Of a DNA stretch of 64,000 nucleotides, positions 35,462-47,824 are shown piece by piece. The position numbers and the translations under genes are program-made. Source of the stretch: Larix kaempferi. Lineage: Eukaryota > Streptophyta > Pinopsida > Pinales > Pinaceae. The DNA is taken from the NCBI GenBank assembly GCA_027924585.1, contig BSBM01000179.1, positions 12,748,501-12,812,500 on the forward strand, given 5' to 3'. Positions within the stretch are counted from its first letter, which is position 1. Each line of letters starts with the position of its first letter. A model generated the notes under the pieces. The model saw only the letters and a program-made list of their open reading frames with translations. It was not told where the DNA came from and made no database searches.

Positions 35462-38155
35462 ATGACGGAGAACCTGTCAACTGAAGAATTCGTCCGATAG
35501 TTTATACGCAGAGGTTTATATTTCGGAATGGGTACCCCGATCAAGATCGTCGAGCTTCCGGATCCCAGACAGTCCTCGGGCACAAGGGCGTCACAGTAGC
35601 AGCAGCTGGAGGAACCCGTTCCAGAGCCCTTGGCCACTTTGGTTAACTACATTCCTCCATGACCAGATGATGCACCCGAGGTGCGTATTCCCAATAATGC
35701 CAAGTATTCGATTCCGCTGCCACCAATGGAGGAAATCGTGCACGAAGAAGGATCCCTACTTGGACATCTCTCATTCGTTAAATTCTCTGACTTCAACTTG
35801 GGAGATTATAGAACGTATCCACAGTTCACGCCGGATCACTATCTGACAGTGGTCCATAACCCTGTTAAGAAAATTGACGAATTCGTCCTGCAGCAATTTG
35901 CAGTAAATCTCGAGAGGCCTGGATTGTTGAACCTGTTGAAGCTACTGCACTTCGGGCGTAGCAATGAAGTTAATGCGGTTGTCAAGGTCCTATTATCCTG
36001 TGTTCATGGTGGTTATATTTGGCTAGGGAGGCCAATTGATCTGAATGTGGACCTGATTCATCGAGTTACTGGCCTATCTAAGGTTGGTAAGGACCCCAAC
36101 GTCCATTTCATTGGTAAAGACAGGGACCGAAAGCTCACTGCATAGGTGGTGCAGAAATATAAATTGTCGAGAGGAGGTCAGGCCTATGACCTCACTATAG
36201 TTGAAGATGAAACACTCAGATTCATAGGCAGTCTGCTCGCAGGAAGACTTTTAATGAAGTGCCAACCTAAAGAAGTCCCTGGAGCTGTTGTAGAGCTCGC
36301 AGTCGCAGCTGCTGAAGGAGAGCAGTATAACTGGTCTCTCTTCCTCCTGAATACATTCTTGGACGACTGCCGCAACGTTTAGGACATCGCCAATCAGCTG
36401 TTCTATTTCTCTTGGCTCCTGATCTTGTGTGCCTTTGTCGGGTGGAAGGAACCGCCCAACACTCAGTTTCTTCTGCGCCGTTCAGGAGAGGTTACAGGGA
36501 TGCGTTATGTCAACCTCTGGGATTCTAATAATCCCGTGAAGTGCAAGATGAACCACGCTGTATTCTTTGAGTACTACAATCTCCTCAGGGATACCATCCT
36601 GCAGATGCCGAGGCTTACTGAGGAGACGGTATAAATTTATGGAGCGAAGTTGGTCTTTTCTACCAACTTGCATGAAATCTATTTCCGCCCTCGCGGAATT
36701 CAGTCGAAAGAATGGGCCGTAGGGCTCTGCCGAATGACTACCTAGGATGTGGAGGACACTATGAAGTCCTGGCCAGATGAATGGAAGCAGGCCGCTGACA
36801 TTGCTGCCGCGATGCCACCCCCTGCGGCGCTAGAAAAAGATAAGGGAAAGGAAAAGGCCGTGCAGAAGAATGATGAAGGTCCGTCAGGACCGCCTCCCAA
36901 GAAGCAGAAGCTGTCGCACCTTGCAGAAGTGACTGGAGATCCCTCTGAGACCCTTGCTGCGGGGTTTGACCAGTACTTGAAGGAGCAATTTCGTGAGCTG
37001 TGGACCTCTCAGGCCAAGATCAGAAGCGCTCTGGACCTGCAGCTCGTGGAGTTAAAAGGTCTCACAGGACGAGTTGCGCAGACCCATGCGCCAGCATCCA
37101 GTTCGCAGGCGCCGCAAACATCTACAAGCACCGAGCGGGTTGAAGTACCTACAGAGAGGCACACTGTTGTCCACATCCCGCCTTCAAGCATGACACTCCC
37201 GGATCCTTTGGCTGCACTGCAGGTAAGCGCAGTTGGCCCTGTTGAAATACATTTGTCACTAATTCCGTTGGAAATGTTGCAGTTGGTTCATGAGTAGGTT
37301 TCTACTGAGCTGAGAGCTAGGGAGCTCTCCACATTCCACGCCAATCAAAGACTGCAGACGTAGGAAGCAGAGTTAAGGGTAGGATACAAGGAGATCTCTG
37401 CGCAGCTTGAACTTCACGAAGCGCAAGACACTGGGCTAAGAAATGCTGTTGATGAAATCGCCCAGGAGCTGCCAGCCTGCCAGATTCAACCAGACCTTCC
37501 GTTAGTTGAGAAAGTGCAACGCATTGGTAGAAGGGCGCAAGCCCTAGAACAACAAATAGTTGCTATGGCTGAGGACCATAGAAAGCATCTCACCGAGTTG
37601 GAATCTCATGTCGCAGTGCCTCCAGTAGATGAGACGCAAGAATGACTTGAAGCACTGCGCATAGCTTCTACCCAAATGAAGAGCAGAATAAAAGAATCCC
37701 AGCAGTTAATGACGCAAGCTATGGAGGCTTGGGCGGAGCTCGAGAAGCTCCCTTCTAAAGTTGCCCTGGTCGAACAGGTGGAAGCAGCAGAACAGTCCCT
37801 AACTATTCTGAGCGAAGAAGCTAAGTCCTTGGAAGGCTTAGCAAAAATGAGAAAGATGAGCGAAGTCCGCAAAGTCCAGTAAGAACTGCACAGGCTCAGA
37901 AACAAATATGCTACTCTCGCCAACACCATTCAGCCGTTTATGGATGAGTATGCTGAACTTGCTGCCCAAGCAGAGGCCAAGATCAAAGCATTTGCTGAAT
38001 CTCAAGAGTTGGTCAATGCTGTAGAAGGAGAAGAAGCCACTTCAGACCTGGTGCAGACAGCCATGGAATGCGTACAAGACATGGACACCGTTATTGCGCA
38101 GTGGAAGCAAGCTTTCACTGCGACTCAAGCCAAGTCAGATGCACAACTAAAATGA
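35462..38155 (+). pseudogene. Element 1 third ORF: conserved globular part plus C-terminal coiled coil
   Basis: A single frame of about 897 codons from ATG 35462 to TGA 38153, with no frameshift but 11 internal stops (35498, 35597, 35660, 36143, 36380, 36632, 36743, 37295, 37361, 37643, 37880), seven of them TAG. The first two thirds are globular, with a segment (GGYIWLGRPIDLNVDLIHR, VTGLSKVGKDP, KYKLSRGG) that recurs in element 3. A basic Pro/Lys-rich linker (EKDKGKEKAVQ, PPPKKQKL) looks like a nuclear-localisation segment. The last third, from about 37300, is Ala/Glu/Gln-rich with heptads, a coiled coil. I see no signal peptide or clear membrane segment, so it is not an obvious envelope. 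I recall similar uncharacterised proteins in plant gypsy elements, but the function is unknown. Confidence 0.75.
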
Positions 38156-38189
38156 CCGCAAGCTAGTGTGGGTGGATCGGGGACGAGCC

Positions 38190-38209
38190 ACAAGTAAGTG
38201 TTAAGGGCC
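38190..38209 (+). other. Element 1 polypurine tract region
   Basis: AGTAAGTGTTAAGGGCC directly precedes the 3' LTR. The homologous place in element 2 reads AGTGTTGGGGGCT, and in element 3 GTGTTTGGGGCT. It primes plus-strand synthesis by family knowledge. Confidence 0.6.
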
Positions 38210-39609
38210 TGTTGGAGCATAGGCCGCAGCTATGGTAAAGCTGCCAAGTTTTGGGGAAAAGCACTAAGTTTGAAGGAAAAGTGCTAATTTTGAGGAAAAG
38301 CACCATTTTTGGCAGAAATGAACAGTGCACAGTATGGCGCCAGATGGAAAAGCTCACCGCAGAGTGCGGGCTGGAAATCGCAGAGCTCGCGCGCACAAGC
38401 CAAAGAAGAGTAAATGTGGCCGAATAGAAAGTTTAACCACCACAATAAATGAAGCGGCGAAATAGAGGGCTCAGCTACCCTCATTAAGGCAAAGTACAGG
38501 AGTTATGGTTGCTCGGACCAAGGAAGAGCAACGGGACGAAGCATTGAAGGCAAAGGACAAGGAGCAAAGAACGATGAAGCGGCGCCCATACCCACGATCT
38601 GTGCCGAAAATCACGGAGCCTGCAGGAAGCTGTGACACGACTGCAAGAGGCGTCTAAAGTACACCTAGCCGTGTTAGTGGTTAGGGTTTTTGGGGATCAC
38701 TGTTGGGGAAAGGCCCACAGTTTTGTAAAGGTGCGACCCTTAGGGCCACCTATATATATGTGTAATTGTAAAGGGAAAAGGGTTAGAGAGAAAAGGTTAA
38801 GGTGTTAGAGAATTGGATAGCTGTAGAGCTAGTCACTGAGTTTACAGACAGTCTAAGTTGATGTCTGATTCATTGTAATCTCTGTAGAAGAAGAGAATAG
38901 ATCTAAGAGAAGGGCTCCCAGCTGTGTGCGTGGAGTTTCCCAGAAAGATCTAAGGCTGCAGCTGTGTGCGCAGTGGAACTGTGTAATTCCCATCTCAAGA
39001 TAATATAAGATACAACTCCTGTGGACGTGATTTCCCCGGGGAGGCGAACCACATGATTCTTGTTGTTATGGTGATGTTTTGCATGAATGTTTATCTATGT
39101 TTTACTATCTATGTTTACATGAATGTTTCGCTGTCTTTGTGAATGAGTATGTAAAGTAAGTCCTTGAAGCTCCCCTAGAAGTTATACTCGTGCAGTGTCG
39201 AAGGAGCCTGTGAGAACGCTATCGCCGCAGTGCTTGAGGAGTGTGTTATTGCGCCGAGGCACAAGGCCAGAGATGATACAGAGTATTGACGTAGCGGGTA
39301 AAAGCCTTGTGCGCAGGGGTAGGGCTGCCACATAGCTAGGCTGAGATGAGTAAGTTCCAGCACAGTGGCGCTGTGAGGCCTGTAGAAGAGTAAGACGCTC
39401 TGTACAGGGGTTACCTGCAAGAAGGTAGGAGAAAACTATAGACTCCGTACCACCCCGGTTAAGGAAACCTGATTCCTTAGCCCCCCCATAGCCACTTCGG
39501 GTGAGACCTCGGGCTGCTGCGCAGTCCGTTTCCGAAAGGGCCAGTGCACCAAGGGGTGTTTGTTGCTGCGCCTCCTGAAAACCTGGGTCTGTCCAGAAAG
39601 AAGCCAACA
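38210..39609 (+). repeat. Element 1 3' LTR
   Basis: 1,400 bp, from TGTTGGAGCATAGG to AAGCCAACA, pairing with 26590-27989 and followed by the target duplication CTATT. The TATA box CCTATATATATG is at 38749-38760. Confidence 0.95.
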
Positions 39610-39614
39610 CTATT

Positions 39615-41938
39615 CTAGTAGACCCATCCAATCTTGTAAGGTGGAGAAGATGGGACTCTTACTTTGTTCTATAGCCTCATGAAGGCGATCCTGAGTGGTG
39701 TTGATTTTAGTCACCAAAGGAGGGAGTCGAGTAATGATCTCCTACTATTATTGTACTCCCTGACCTTGGAAAATGTTTATATCGTATTGTAGTTTGGTTA
39801 CTTGAGTCACAGATTCTTCCAAGAGGAGTAGAGCAACTCAACAGTTTCAGGTCACGACTGGTGCAAGGGCCTTCTTCCGGGAGCTCAGGATGTTGATGAT
39901 GAATTTTTGGTCGTATATCTACAATTTTTTGTGAAATGATGGTCATCGCCTACTTTAATGCCTGGAAATCCTAATGCTTCATGGCCCATTACACAATGAT
40001 AGTCACAAGTAGAATTTTTAGTTATTGATACGTGATCTGTGTAGCTTCTTGATCATGTTTTGCTTTGAAGAGTCATTTCTCCACTTCTGGTGTACATGAG
40101 TGAATCATTTGAGATGCTTGAAAAGTAGACTATCCCTACATATATGTATATGAGGAGGGATCACCAACTAGTGGCATCCAATTTAATGGCTTCCCACTAA
40201 TGATACATGGGTTGGACTTCTCGAAGGCCTAGACGTCTACCTCTGCTTGGGGCCTAATTGCTTGGTGATATTGCATTTTTTTTTTTATCTTGGTGGATTC
40301 TATAAAAAAGGGGACTATGTTGGTATGCTCCTGATAAATCCACAACATTGTCTAGCAATGATTGGGATACTGCGCAAATTGCTACAACTGTTCCATCATA
40401 GATAATTTTTCCAGTGATGAAGAAGAGAGGAGGAGAGTGATAGAGATCAATTCTGGAATCTCCTCATCACCTAATTCCTCCATGATGACCTTATGAGGCA
40501 TGCTTTGTTTGGCTTCACAGGGCACGAGAGGATGGGGAGACCATGGAGGGTCTTCACTACCAATACTACCTACTATATGCTATGTATGTTCTATATCATG
40601 TCCTCCAATTTGCGTTGGTGAGAACTTCCCTTACATCTAGATCTAGACCTATTGGTGCTTGTTGTTCTTCTCAGACTTGTTGAGTATCTTGAGATTCATG
40701 GGTCATGGGGATCCCAGGCACAATCAACGGAGTCTTGGGATGATCATCCTCAATGGTAATGATTGGGGAGGTAGCATTAAACTTACCAAAACCCTAAGAG
40801 GATGGGAGAGTCTCCGCAACTAATCCCAAATCATGTTTAGCACCAAAATCTTACAATTCGGGTATGGCCCCCTTGACACAACAAGTTCAACTTCTGCAAC
40901 CAGAAGGGTGGTTTTTGTTGCATCTAGTGTAGAGGTTGAGGATGGGCCTCCTTCTATAATCATGGGTGGCTATTGGGTTAGGGCCCGCACCATTCAAGGC
41001 TTCTTCAGGGCAGTACCTTGTAAAAATTGAGCAATAGATCCAATCTAAGACAAATTCTTTACCTGGAATATGAGTTGTATCCAAAATAGTTGAAGAGAGG
41101 ATGACTGGGAGCTCCAACACATTATATTATGGAGACTCTTCTTATTCCATACTTCTCTCGGAGCTTCCTCCTCCTTCTCCAACCTTCCTTTTCCTTATAG
41201 ATTCCTTCTTAGCTACCAACTGCTTATGTCGTGAGACTGGAGCTATAATTTTAGGTAAGATGTAGGTAGTTCCTTGCACTATCTTGACCTGATGAAATCG
41301 AACCACTACATAACCTCCCAGTCAAATATTTTTTATGTAAGGTAGTATGGGAGGGAATTGGATTTGAAAATTTCTAGGTTAGCTGCACTGGGCCACACAA
41401 AGGTGTTGTTGCTATCCATTGCAAACCAAATTTTACTTTCATTTGTAGCAAGAAGATCTTGGGGAATATATAGAATGGGCGTGGTGACTACAACCATACT
41501 ATCAAATCACTTTCCAAATGCTTGGTCATTGAAAGCTATGTTTTGGGCATCACTGTAACTCTTCTATGATTTGAACCACAATGCCAAAAACCTTTTGCTG
41601 GATACCAATGGCAAGTAGGGACTTTAGGGGGCTATCATTTCCACATGGAAAAGCTAAGAAATATGTATCCAAATATGAAATTATAACTAGAGGTGGCATG
41701 AGCATCCACAGAGGCTTATTGGAGCTCATCAAGAAGAAACCTACACCAATTCAATTAAACCCCCTGAACACAAAATTAAGCAACAAAGAGGGTTTCTAGG
41801 GTGTACTCTCCTTGGGTATACTTCATCATAATCCTACTAGAAATCACTAGGCATGCGTGCTTGACCTGTGGGTTGTTGATCAGGGAAATTAATGCAGTAT
41901 GCCCACCTCTCTTGGTACCATATCTATCATATAGAATT
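39615..41938 (-). pseudogene. Element 3 third ORF, middle block
   Basis: The minus strand reads LYDRYGTKRGGHTALI near 41930-41880, aligning with the KYKLSRGG part of element 1's ORF3. After a heavily decayed stretch it ends in a coiled-coil-like TKINTTQDRLHEAIEQSKS near 39700-39620. It is bounded on the right by element 2 and on the left by element 1. The many stops and frame changes show great age. Confidence 0.65.
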
Positions 41939-42795
41939 TTTGGATCTAATATGGGAAGACCTAGGTTCAATATGAGATAGACCAACAAATCCCAAGATAT
42001 TGGCCCTTTCAGCATCACCTGTGAACATGAAAAGTCTCACCCGAAGTACTTATGAGTACTTCAAGAACCACATTTTTGCAACAACAAAGGGGAGGGAACT
42101 TTGTCCTACCATCATACCCATTAAACAAACTTCAACAAACATCAACTAAATCATAGATATAACATAATGTATACATCAAATGTGCAACATATTATAACTG
42201 ATAACATTCACATATTATTGTCATATCATTGAGCATTTATCATTGAACAATATGATCATTTAAATCAAAACAAAAAGAACATACAAGAACATTCACATAC
42301 AAAAGACACCAGATATTTTTACATGGAAACCCAATTCGGAGAAAACCATAGAAATGCTTCGTTTATTCATTGATCCCATTACATAAAGCATTTCATCTTC
42401 ATCTTCTTACAGATCTGCGCACATAAACTGTAGACCTCAACCCTTCCAAAAACCCTTTAGTTACACAAAATAAATACATGTGATCACTCAACTCTTTGTC
42501 ACACTATCTTTTCATCAACATTTCATCCAAAACTATCAACAACCTACTCTATCCGACCCATTACATATATATATTTATTGGCATAGCCCCTACATACCAT
42601 TAAGTGGACCGAAAATCCTAACTTACTCTAGCCACTTTCTTGGTTGTCGTCATCAACCACTACTCTTTCCATATTTTGTGGGTGCTATGTAGGATTTCGT
42701 CCTTCTTTTGTGGGCGTGCTTCCTTTTGAACACTTTTCTGCGCTATCCCTTTTCACCCCAAAAAAAAATTGGCTCAAAATAATTTAGAGCCAACA
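41939..42795 (-). repeat. Element 2 3' LTR
   Basis: Aligns along its length with 45844-46711. The edge at 42795 is GAGCCAACA, preceded on the minus strand by the purine tract GTTGGGGGCT. The left edge has decayed (TTTTGG instead of TGTTGG). Confidence 0.85.
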
Positions 42796-42799
42796 AGCC

Positions 42800-43470
42800 C
42801 CCAACACTCACATGTTGCTCATCCCATGCAACTCAAGCTTGATCCTGCGGAGTCTTCCATGTCGCCAAAAACTCGACATATATCTCCTTTGACACTTTGA
42901 ATATCCCTTCTACCTTATCTTCCTGCTCTTGTATCTCATATACTAACTGTGTAGTTATTTCTATCTTTAATCGTGCCTCAACTATCTATGTAGCGTTCTG
43001 TATTTCTGCATATCCTCCTCTAATGATTTCAAATATTCTTACTACTTCAATTTGCAAAGTTTCGATCCTTTGGCTCATTCGTTGTCTTTCCTCCCTTAGG
43101 TGATTTACCTCTACTTGCAGTCTTTTGCTTTCCGTGACCTTGGTCATTCTTTCCAATGGCGGTAATGTCTTTATAATATCCTTCTCAATAGTGGATTTGG
43201 TCTATGCATCTTCCATCTTTGTTGTTATTCCTTGTAACTCTTCATCATCCATCAACGATGCCCAAGCTTGTGAACTTTCATCAGATAGCTTTGCACATTC
43301 CTCCTCTAAGGCCTTAATATATTAGTCAACTGATGCTTTCACTACATCTTCTCTTTGTTCTCGAACTTTCAGAGGTGTAGTGGGCACCAACTATGCCCCT
43401 AACTCACTAATTTTTACCTTGAATACCTTAATAGCTTCAACATAAGTCTCTTTTTCCTTCTAGGGATTGA
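42800..43470 (-). pseudogene. Element 2 coiled coil fused downstream of gag
   Basis: On the minus strand, after the gag end and VVVTRGGVATGG, the frame continues through a TAG and KEKETYVEAIKVFK into a long heptad region (ALEEECAKLSDESSQAW, ERMTKVTESKRLQVEVNHLR). It then ends beside the purine tract. The first part matches the start of element 1's pol (30139-30280) and the second its ORF3 end. The join therefore removes the equivalent of about 7 kb without breaking the frame. Stops are TAG, TAG, TAA, TAG, TAG and TGA. Confidence 0.7.
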
Positions 43471-43535
43471 ACACTGGCAGTTGTTCTAGCACTTTTCTAA
43501 TCCATGGTTCATACTGCTTCCCTTGTGTTTCCATA

Positions 43536-45700
43536 TCACCTCCTGTTGCAACTCCCCCACGTGTGACTACTACTATAGTAGGTTTCTCTTCTCTTCTCCA
43601 TAGATATCTTTTGGACATTTTGGTTTCGATTCTTATTTCCCTTTTCCTGCCACTTTGCTATCCGCTGTGGGTAATCTTCAATAGTATGATCCAATGCCAT
43701 GTAATACATACATGTCGAACAAGAGTTTAGACAATCTCTTTCCAAGTGTCCTGATTGACCACAATTATAACAGATTATTTGGCCTCTTCCTCTACCAAAT
43801 CCACCTCTTCCGTGACTTGTAAATCCATCTGGTCCTTGGTTATAGCCTCCTCTATGGGCATTGAACTACACATTCCCCCCTTCATCTTTCCCTTCCCCTT
43901 TCATTATGCAGGCATCAGCTGTACATTTGTTCAGCAGGTCATATGCTCGATAGTTTTCTTCATCATGGCCTACATACCTACATAAGATACAAAATAAATT
44001 TTTAGGAGTATTCAAGTACTTTTGCAACATGTAAAATTCTTTTGGTCGATGTCCTCTAGTCCTGCATATTTCACACTAGACTCCAGCTCCATGATTCAAG
44101 GGATTAGGAACCCTCGCGACTAGATATTCTTGAATCTCCAGACATTGATCCTTATGGTGACCTTCTTCCTTGCACTTGATAAACCATAATTCCTCTCATT
44201 TATCTTTTCATTTCTTAATATCTTGGATCTGAAGTGACAAATTTACTAACTACGTCTGGATCTGACCAATTCTTATACCAATCTCTCCTACTAGGGATGC
44301 CTCCAACTTCATCGCAATTTCAAGAGCCTCAGACTGCAACACAACCTTCTGTTGCATCAATGGTAACCTTATATGTGGTAACAATGCAGCTATAAACCAT
44401 TCTTTATGTTGAGCATCCAAAATTTAAAAACTTACTCGATCCATCAAATTTTTAAACTTCTAGTCAAAATCCCATACTGATTCATTAGGTAATTGCTTAA
44501 TCTATTTTAGCTCAGTGATACACTGTGGCTCGGACTTAGGCTTATTGAAATCATCTTCCAAAGAAGCTTTAATTTCTGTCAAGGTTTTCAGTTTCCCTCC
44601 TTATGGTGCAACATAAAATTTCATAAACCAGTTCAATGCACGATCCCAGAAGGTTGTGATCAACTGTGCTCTTTTTACATTGTTGTCCCACACTTGTTTA
44701 ACATTCCAAATAGCTTCACAAAGAAACCAATGATTCTTTGGATCTTCCGATCCATTCCCATGAAAAGCTAGTAGTTTCATATCATCTCCTTCTATTTTCC
44801 TTCTCCGAGGTATCAGTTGACTTTGAAATATAGGATCAACACTCCACTATTCAGACTAGATGAATTATGACCTTGACTAGCCGAACCAGTATTCTGATGA
44901 ATTATACTACTATTACTTGCTTCCACAATAGTGATGGGCTATAAGTACTTACCTCAATTCCAAGAGATGCACATGGGGTCATGGTTGTGTCACAGCGTCT
45001 GATCTGAGATGAATCAACTGGATCTTCCTTCAATATGAGCTGGCGATATTCCTCTTGTTCTTATGTACTAACTAATTCTTCACTAAGCTGTGATAAGGTG
45101 ATGTAGTCATTTCCTTTGGTCACAATGTGAACCTCTTTTCTCCTTGTCGTAGTTTTTCTTCTCTTACAATGCCGAAATCTTGTCCCACTTTGCAAAAATC
45201 CACACTCTTCATCTATCTCACTTTCTTCTCCCCTTAGTATTTCAGCTCACTCTTCTTCCACATACTTCTTAGACCTATCCTCGGTTAATACCCAATTATC
45301 GATGTGCAAATCTAATTACTCTTCATATTCCATTCTCATCACATTTTTTTCATAGAGTAACATCTTAATCCACAAGTATATAGATTTTAAATATTTACCT
45401 CACGGTCCTTTGAAAAATTATCTTTCAGCTGCGCTATAAGATTTTAAGGTTTCTACATCAAACTCAGTAATATAACCTGCAAGTATACAATCAAGCCACT
45501 AACAAACAACATGGGAAATCTGATTACCTATACCTTTAAGCATTCAAACTAGCTTAGGATTCCAAACCGTTGGCTCACCTCCTTGGAAACATCTCTTCTG
45601 TTCTTCCAACTTCGACAACCATTCTACTAATGAAAATGAAACTCACCAAAGAATATTTCATGTAGATCTGATAAAGCATACCTTTCCAACCATTCTTGTG
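43536..45700 (-). pseudogene. Element 2 gag
   Basis: Collinear with element 1 gag. The N-terminus is near 45600-45450 (AGYITEFDVETL, WIKMLLYEK), the capsid from about 44780 (KLLAFHGNGSEDP, WFLCEAIW), and then PNESVWDFD in one frame where element 1 is shifted. The zinc knuckles follow: CEICRTRGHRPKEF, CRYVGHDEENY, CYNCGQSGHLERDC, and a last degenerate one (CSTC...H...DY). GRGGFGRGRG precedes the best knuckle. Stops are mostly TAG; at DFD-stop-KF the element 1 residue is Gln (CAG). Confidence 0.8.
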
Positions 45701-45822
45701 AATTGATCCATGGATTTCAGTTATGTTCTTCGGAAAAATCTAGTTACTTCTTGTCTATCCACTCCAGGTTATCTTGTTTATTCGGATGCCACATTTACAC
45801 GTTCCCTTCAATTGTAGATCCT

Positions 45823-45841
45823 GGTCCCAGAAACAGAACCA
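45823..45841 (-). other. Element 2 primer-binding site
   Basis: The minus strand reads TGGTTCTGTTTCTGGGACC, two bases after the LTR, parallel to element 1's TGGTTCCGTTGCC at the same spacing. It is complementary to a tRNA ending in GAACCA, not to initiator Met; the tRNA is not identified. Confidence 0.6.
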
Positions 45842-45843
45842 TT

Positions 45844-46711
45844 TGTTGGCTCTAATATGGGTAGATCCATGTTCATGACAACACATACCAACAAATCCCA
45901 AGATACTGGCCCTTTCGGCATCACCTGCAAACATGCAAAGTCTCACCCAAAGTACCTATGGGTACTGTAGGAACAACATTTCTGCAGCAGCGAAGGGGAG
46001 GGAAATTTGTCCTACCATCATATCTATTAACCAAACTTCGACATACATCAACTAAACCATAGATCTAACATAATGTATACATAAATTGCGCGACGTATTA
46101 TAACTGAGAACATTCACATATTATTGTCATATCATCGAGCATTTATCATTGAACAATATCATGTAAATCAAAACAACAAGCACATACAAGAAAATTCACA
46201 TACATAAGACACCATATATACTTACATGGAAACCCATATGGGAGAAAAACATGGAAATGTTTTGTTTATTCATTGATCCCATTACATAAAGCATTTCATT
46301 TTCATCTTCTTATATATATGTGCACATATCCTATAGACCTCAACCCTTCCAAAAACCCTTTAGTTACACAAAATCAATACATGGGATCACTCAATTCTTT
46401 GTCACACTATATTCTCATCAAGATTTCATCCAAAACTATCATCAACCTACTCTACTCGACCTATTACATATATAAAGTTATTTGCATAGCCCCCGTGAAC
46501 CACTAGGTGGACCGAAAAATCCTAACTTACTCCCTAACTTACTTTAACCACTTTCTTAGTTGACATGATCAACCACTACTCTTTCCATCTTTTGTGGGCA
46601 CTACGTCAGAAACCATCCTTCTTTTGCAGGCATGCTTCCTTTTGACCGCTTTTCTACGCTACACATTTTCACACCAACACAAAACTGGTTCAAAATACTT
46701 TAGGGCCAACA
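45844..46711 (-). repeat. Element 2 5' LTR
   Basis: TGTTGGCTCTAATATGGG to GGGCCAACA on the plus strand, 868 bp, with intact TGTTGG/CCAACA ends. Pairs with 41939-42795. Confidence 0.88.
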
Positions 46712-46716
46712 AGACT

Positions 46717-47640
46717 TGGCTCATCCTTCTTGCAACCATTCTTACTATCCCCTTGGAAATATGAGGAGACATCCTTACCTTACACGGAGAGGCTTGTGAC
46801 CAAGAGTATTTCATTGACGTTAATAGGGTATGATCGGTCTAGCCACAGGGAGTGGCCATGCACCTTACTGATAAAAAACTTGGTTCACTTCATAATTTCA
46901 CCATTCACACCAAGCACTATTAGGTATCACATCACGACCAATGTTGATTTGTGCAGAGACTTGAAGGAAGGTTTCCATATGGTAACTAACTCCCCTGTAT
47001 CCAATCACACATAGTCTAGATAAACCTTAGGCTTCATATCTGGAAGTAGGTATTCATCTAAGAAGTCACTATCGACTAGTCGGGTGAGCTCCACTTTCCC
47101 ATGGAGGTCTCCATCCTTGGATCACAAATATCGACTGGTATGGCTTCTTTTGGTTGAAGAGAGGCTTTAGAAGTTGATTCTTTTCTACATGAATATTTAC
47201 CCATGACTACTAATTGTCCTTGATACATGAAGAGAATGGTTAGTCATTCTCCCACCAGAAACTTGGCTATACTCTGTAGGAATCCGAGAGCGCTCCAGTG
47301 TGAGGATCAATGGCTATAAAAACACAAAGTGGACACTTATATAGGATTAGACAATTTTAACCATCTAAGTGTGTTAATGATAATATTTGACGGGTTCATT
47401 TGATGAAAAAGCTGAAAGATATCATATCTTTTGGCTATTAATGCATGAGACATTAATGAATATTTGAAACCTAGCAACTTTAAGACATGTCCAATCATTG
47501 TTAAAGATGTTAATAAATCTCCCCTTTTTAACCTAGTCATGGATTCTAAGTGCATTATAGATGACTTGAATCCCAACCCCAAATTTAAACCATGAAATTT
47601 GTCAAACTTCAATTTTTGCCCCCAACAAGAAGTATTTTGT
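46717..47640 (-). pseudogene. Element 3 third ORF, N-terminal block
   Basis: Near 46880-46720 the minus strand reads KVHGHSLWLDRSYPINVNEI then VTSLSV, stop, GKDVSSYF. This is collinear with CVHGGYIWLGRPIDLNVDLI and VTGLSKVGKDP of element 1. The text continues after element 2 at 41938. Farther upstream (47612-47337) a frame of 91 codons is probably the ORF's earlier part, but the similarity there is weak. Confidence 0.65.
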
Positions 47641-47824
47641 CTAACTGAACTAGAAACATAATAGAAAGAACAGATAGATAAGACCCAACTGACATTCTTG
47701 GTATATCATATTTGAAAAGGGGACATAATTAACAAAAATACCGACTCATGAAACAATTGAAAACAAATCACAAACCTAAAAACCTACCCTACCTCACTCC
47801 TTTTATAGGAGTACTTTAAAAAGT

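Larger units (their letters stand above)
26590..39609 (+). mobile_element. Element 1: 13-kb Ty3/gypsy retrotransposon with extra ORF
   Basis: Complete element with 1,400-bp LTRs, 5-bp target duplications CTATT (26585-26589 and 39610-39614), primer site, gag, pol, spacer with TATA box, third ORF and polypurine tract. The domain order protease, RT, RNase H, integrase puts it in Ty3/gypsy. The lack of a chromodomain and the long third ORF after pol suggest the Athila/Tat side of the non-chromoviral gypsies, which is inference. It sits inside element 3. At least 19 in-frame stops and one frameshift make it non-functional. Confidence 0.93.
41939..46711 (-). mobile_element. Element 2: pol-less gypsy derivative carrying gag joined to an ORF3 coiled coil
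   Basis: 4.77 kb between LTRs of 857 bp (41939-42795) and 868 bp (45844-46711), flanked by AGAAT (41934-41938) and AGACT (46712-46716), an imperfect 5-bp target duplication. It has a primer site, gag and coiled coil, but no protease, RT or integrase. It is inserted in the third ORF of element 3. The matched LTRs and target duplication indicate that it moved as a unit after losing pol, using enzymes from a relative. Confidence 0.85.
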
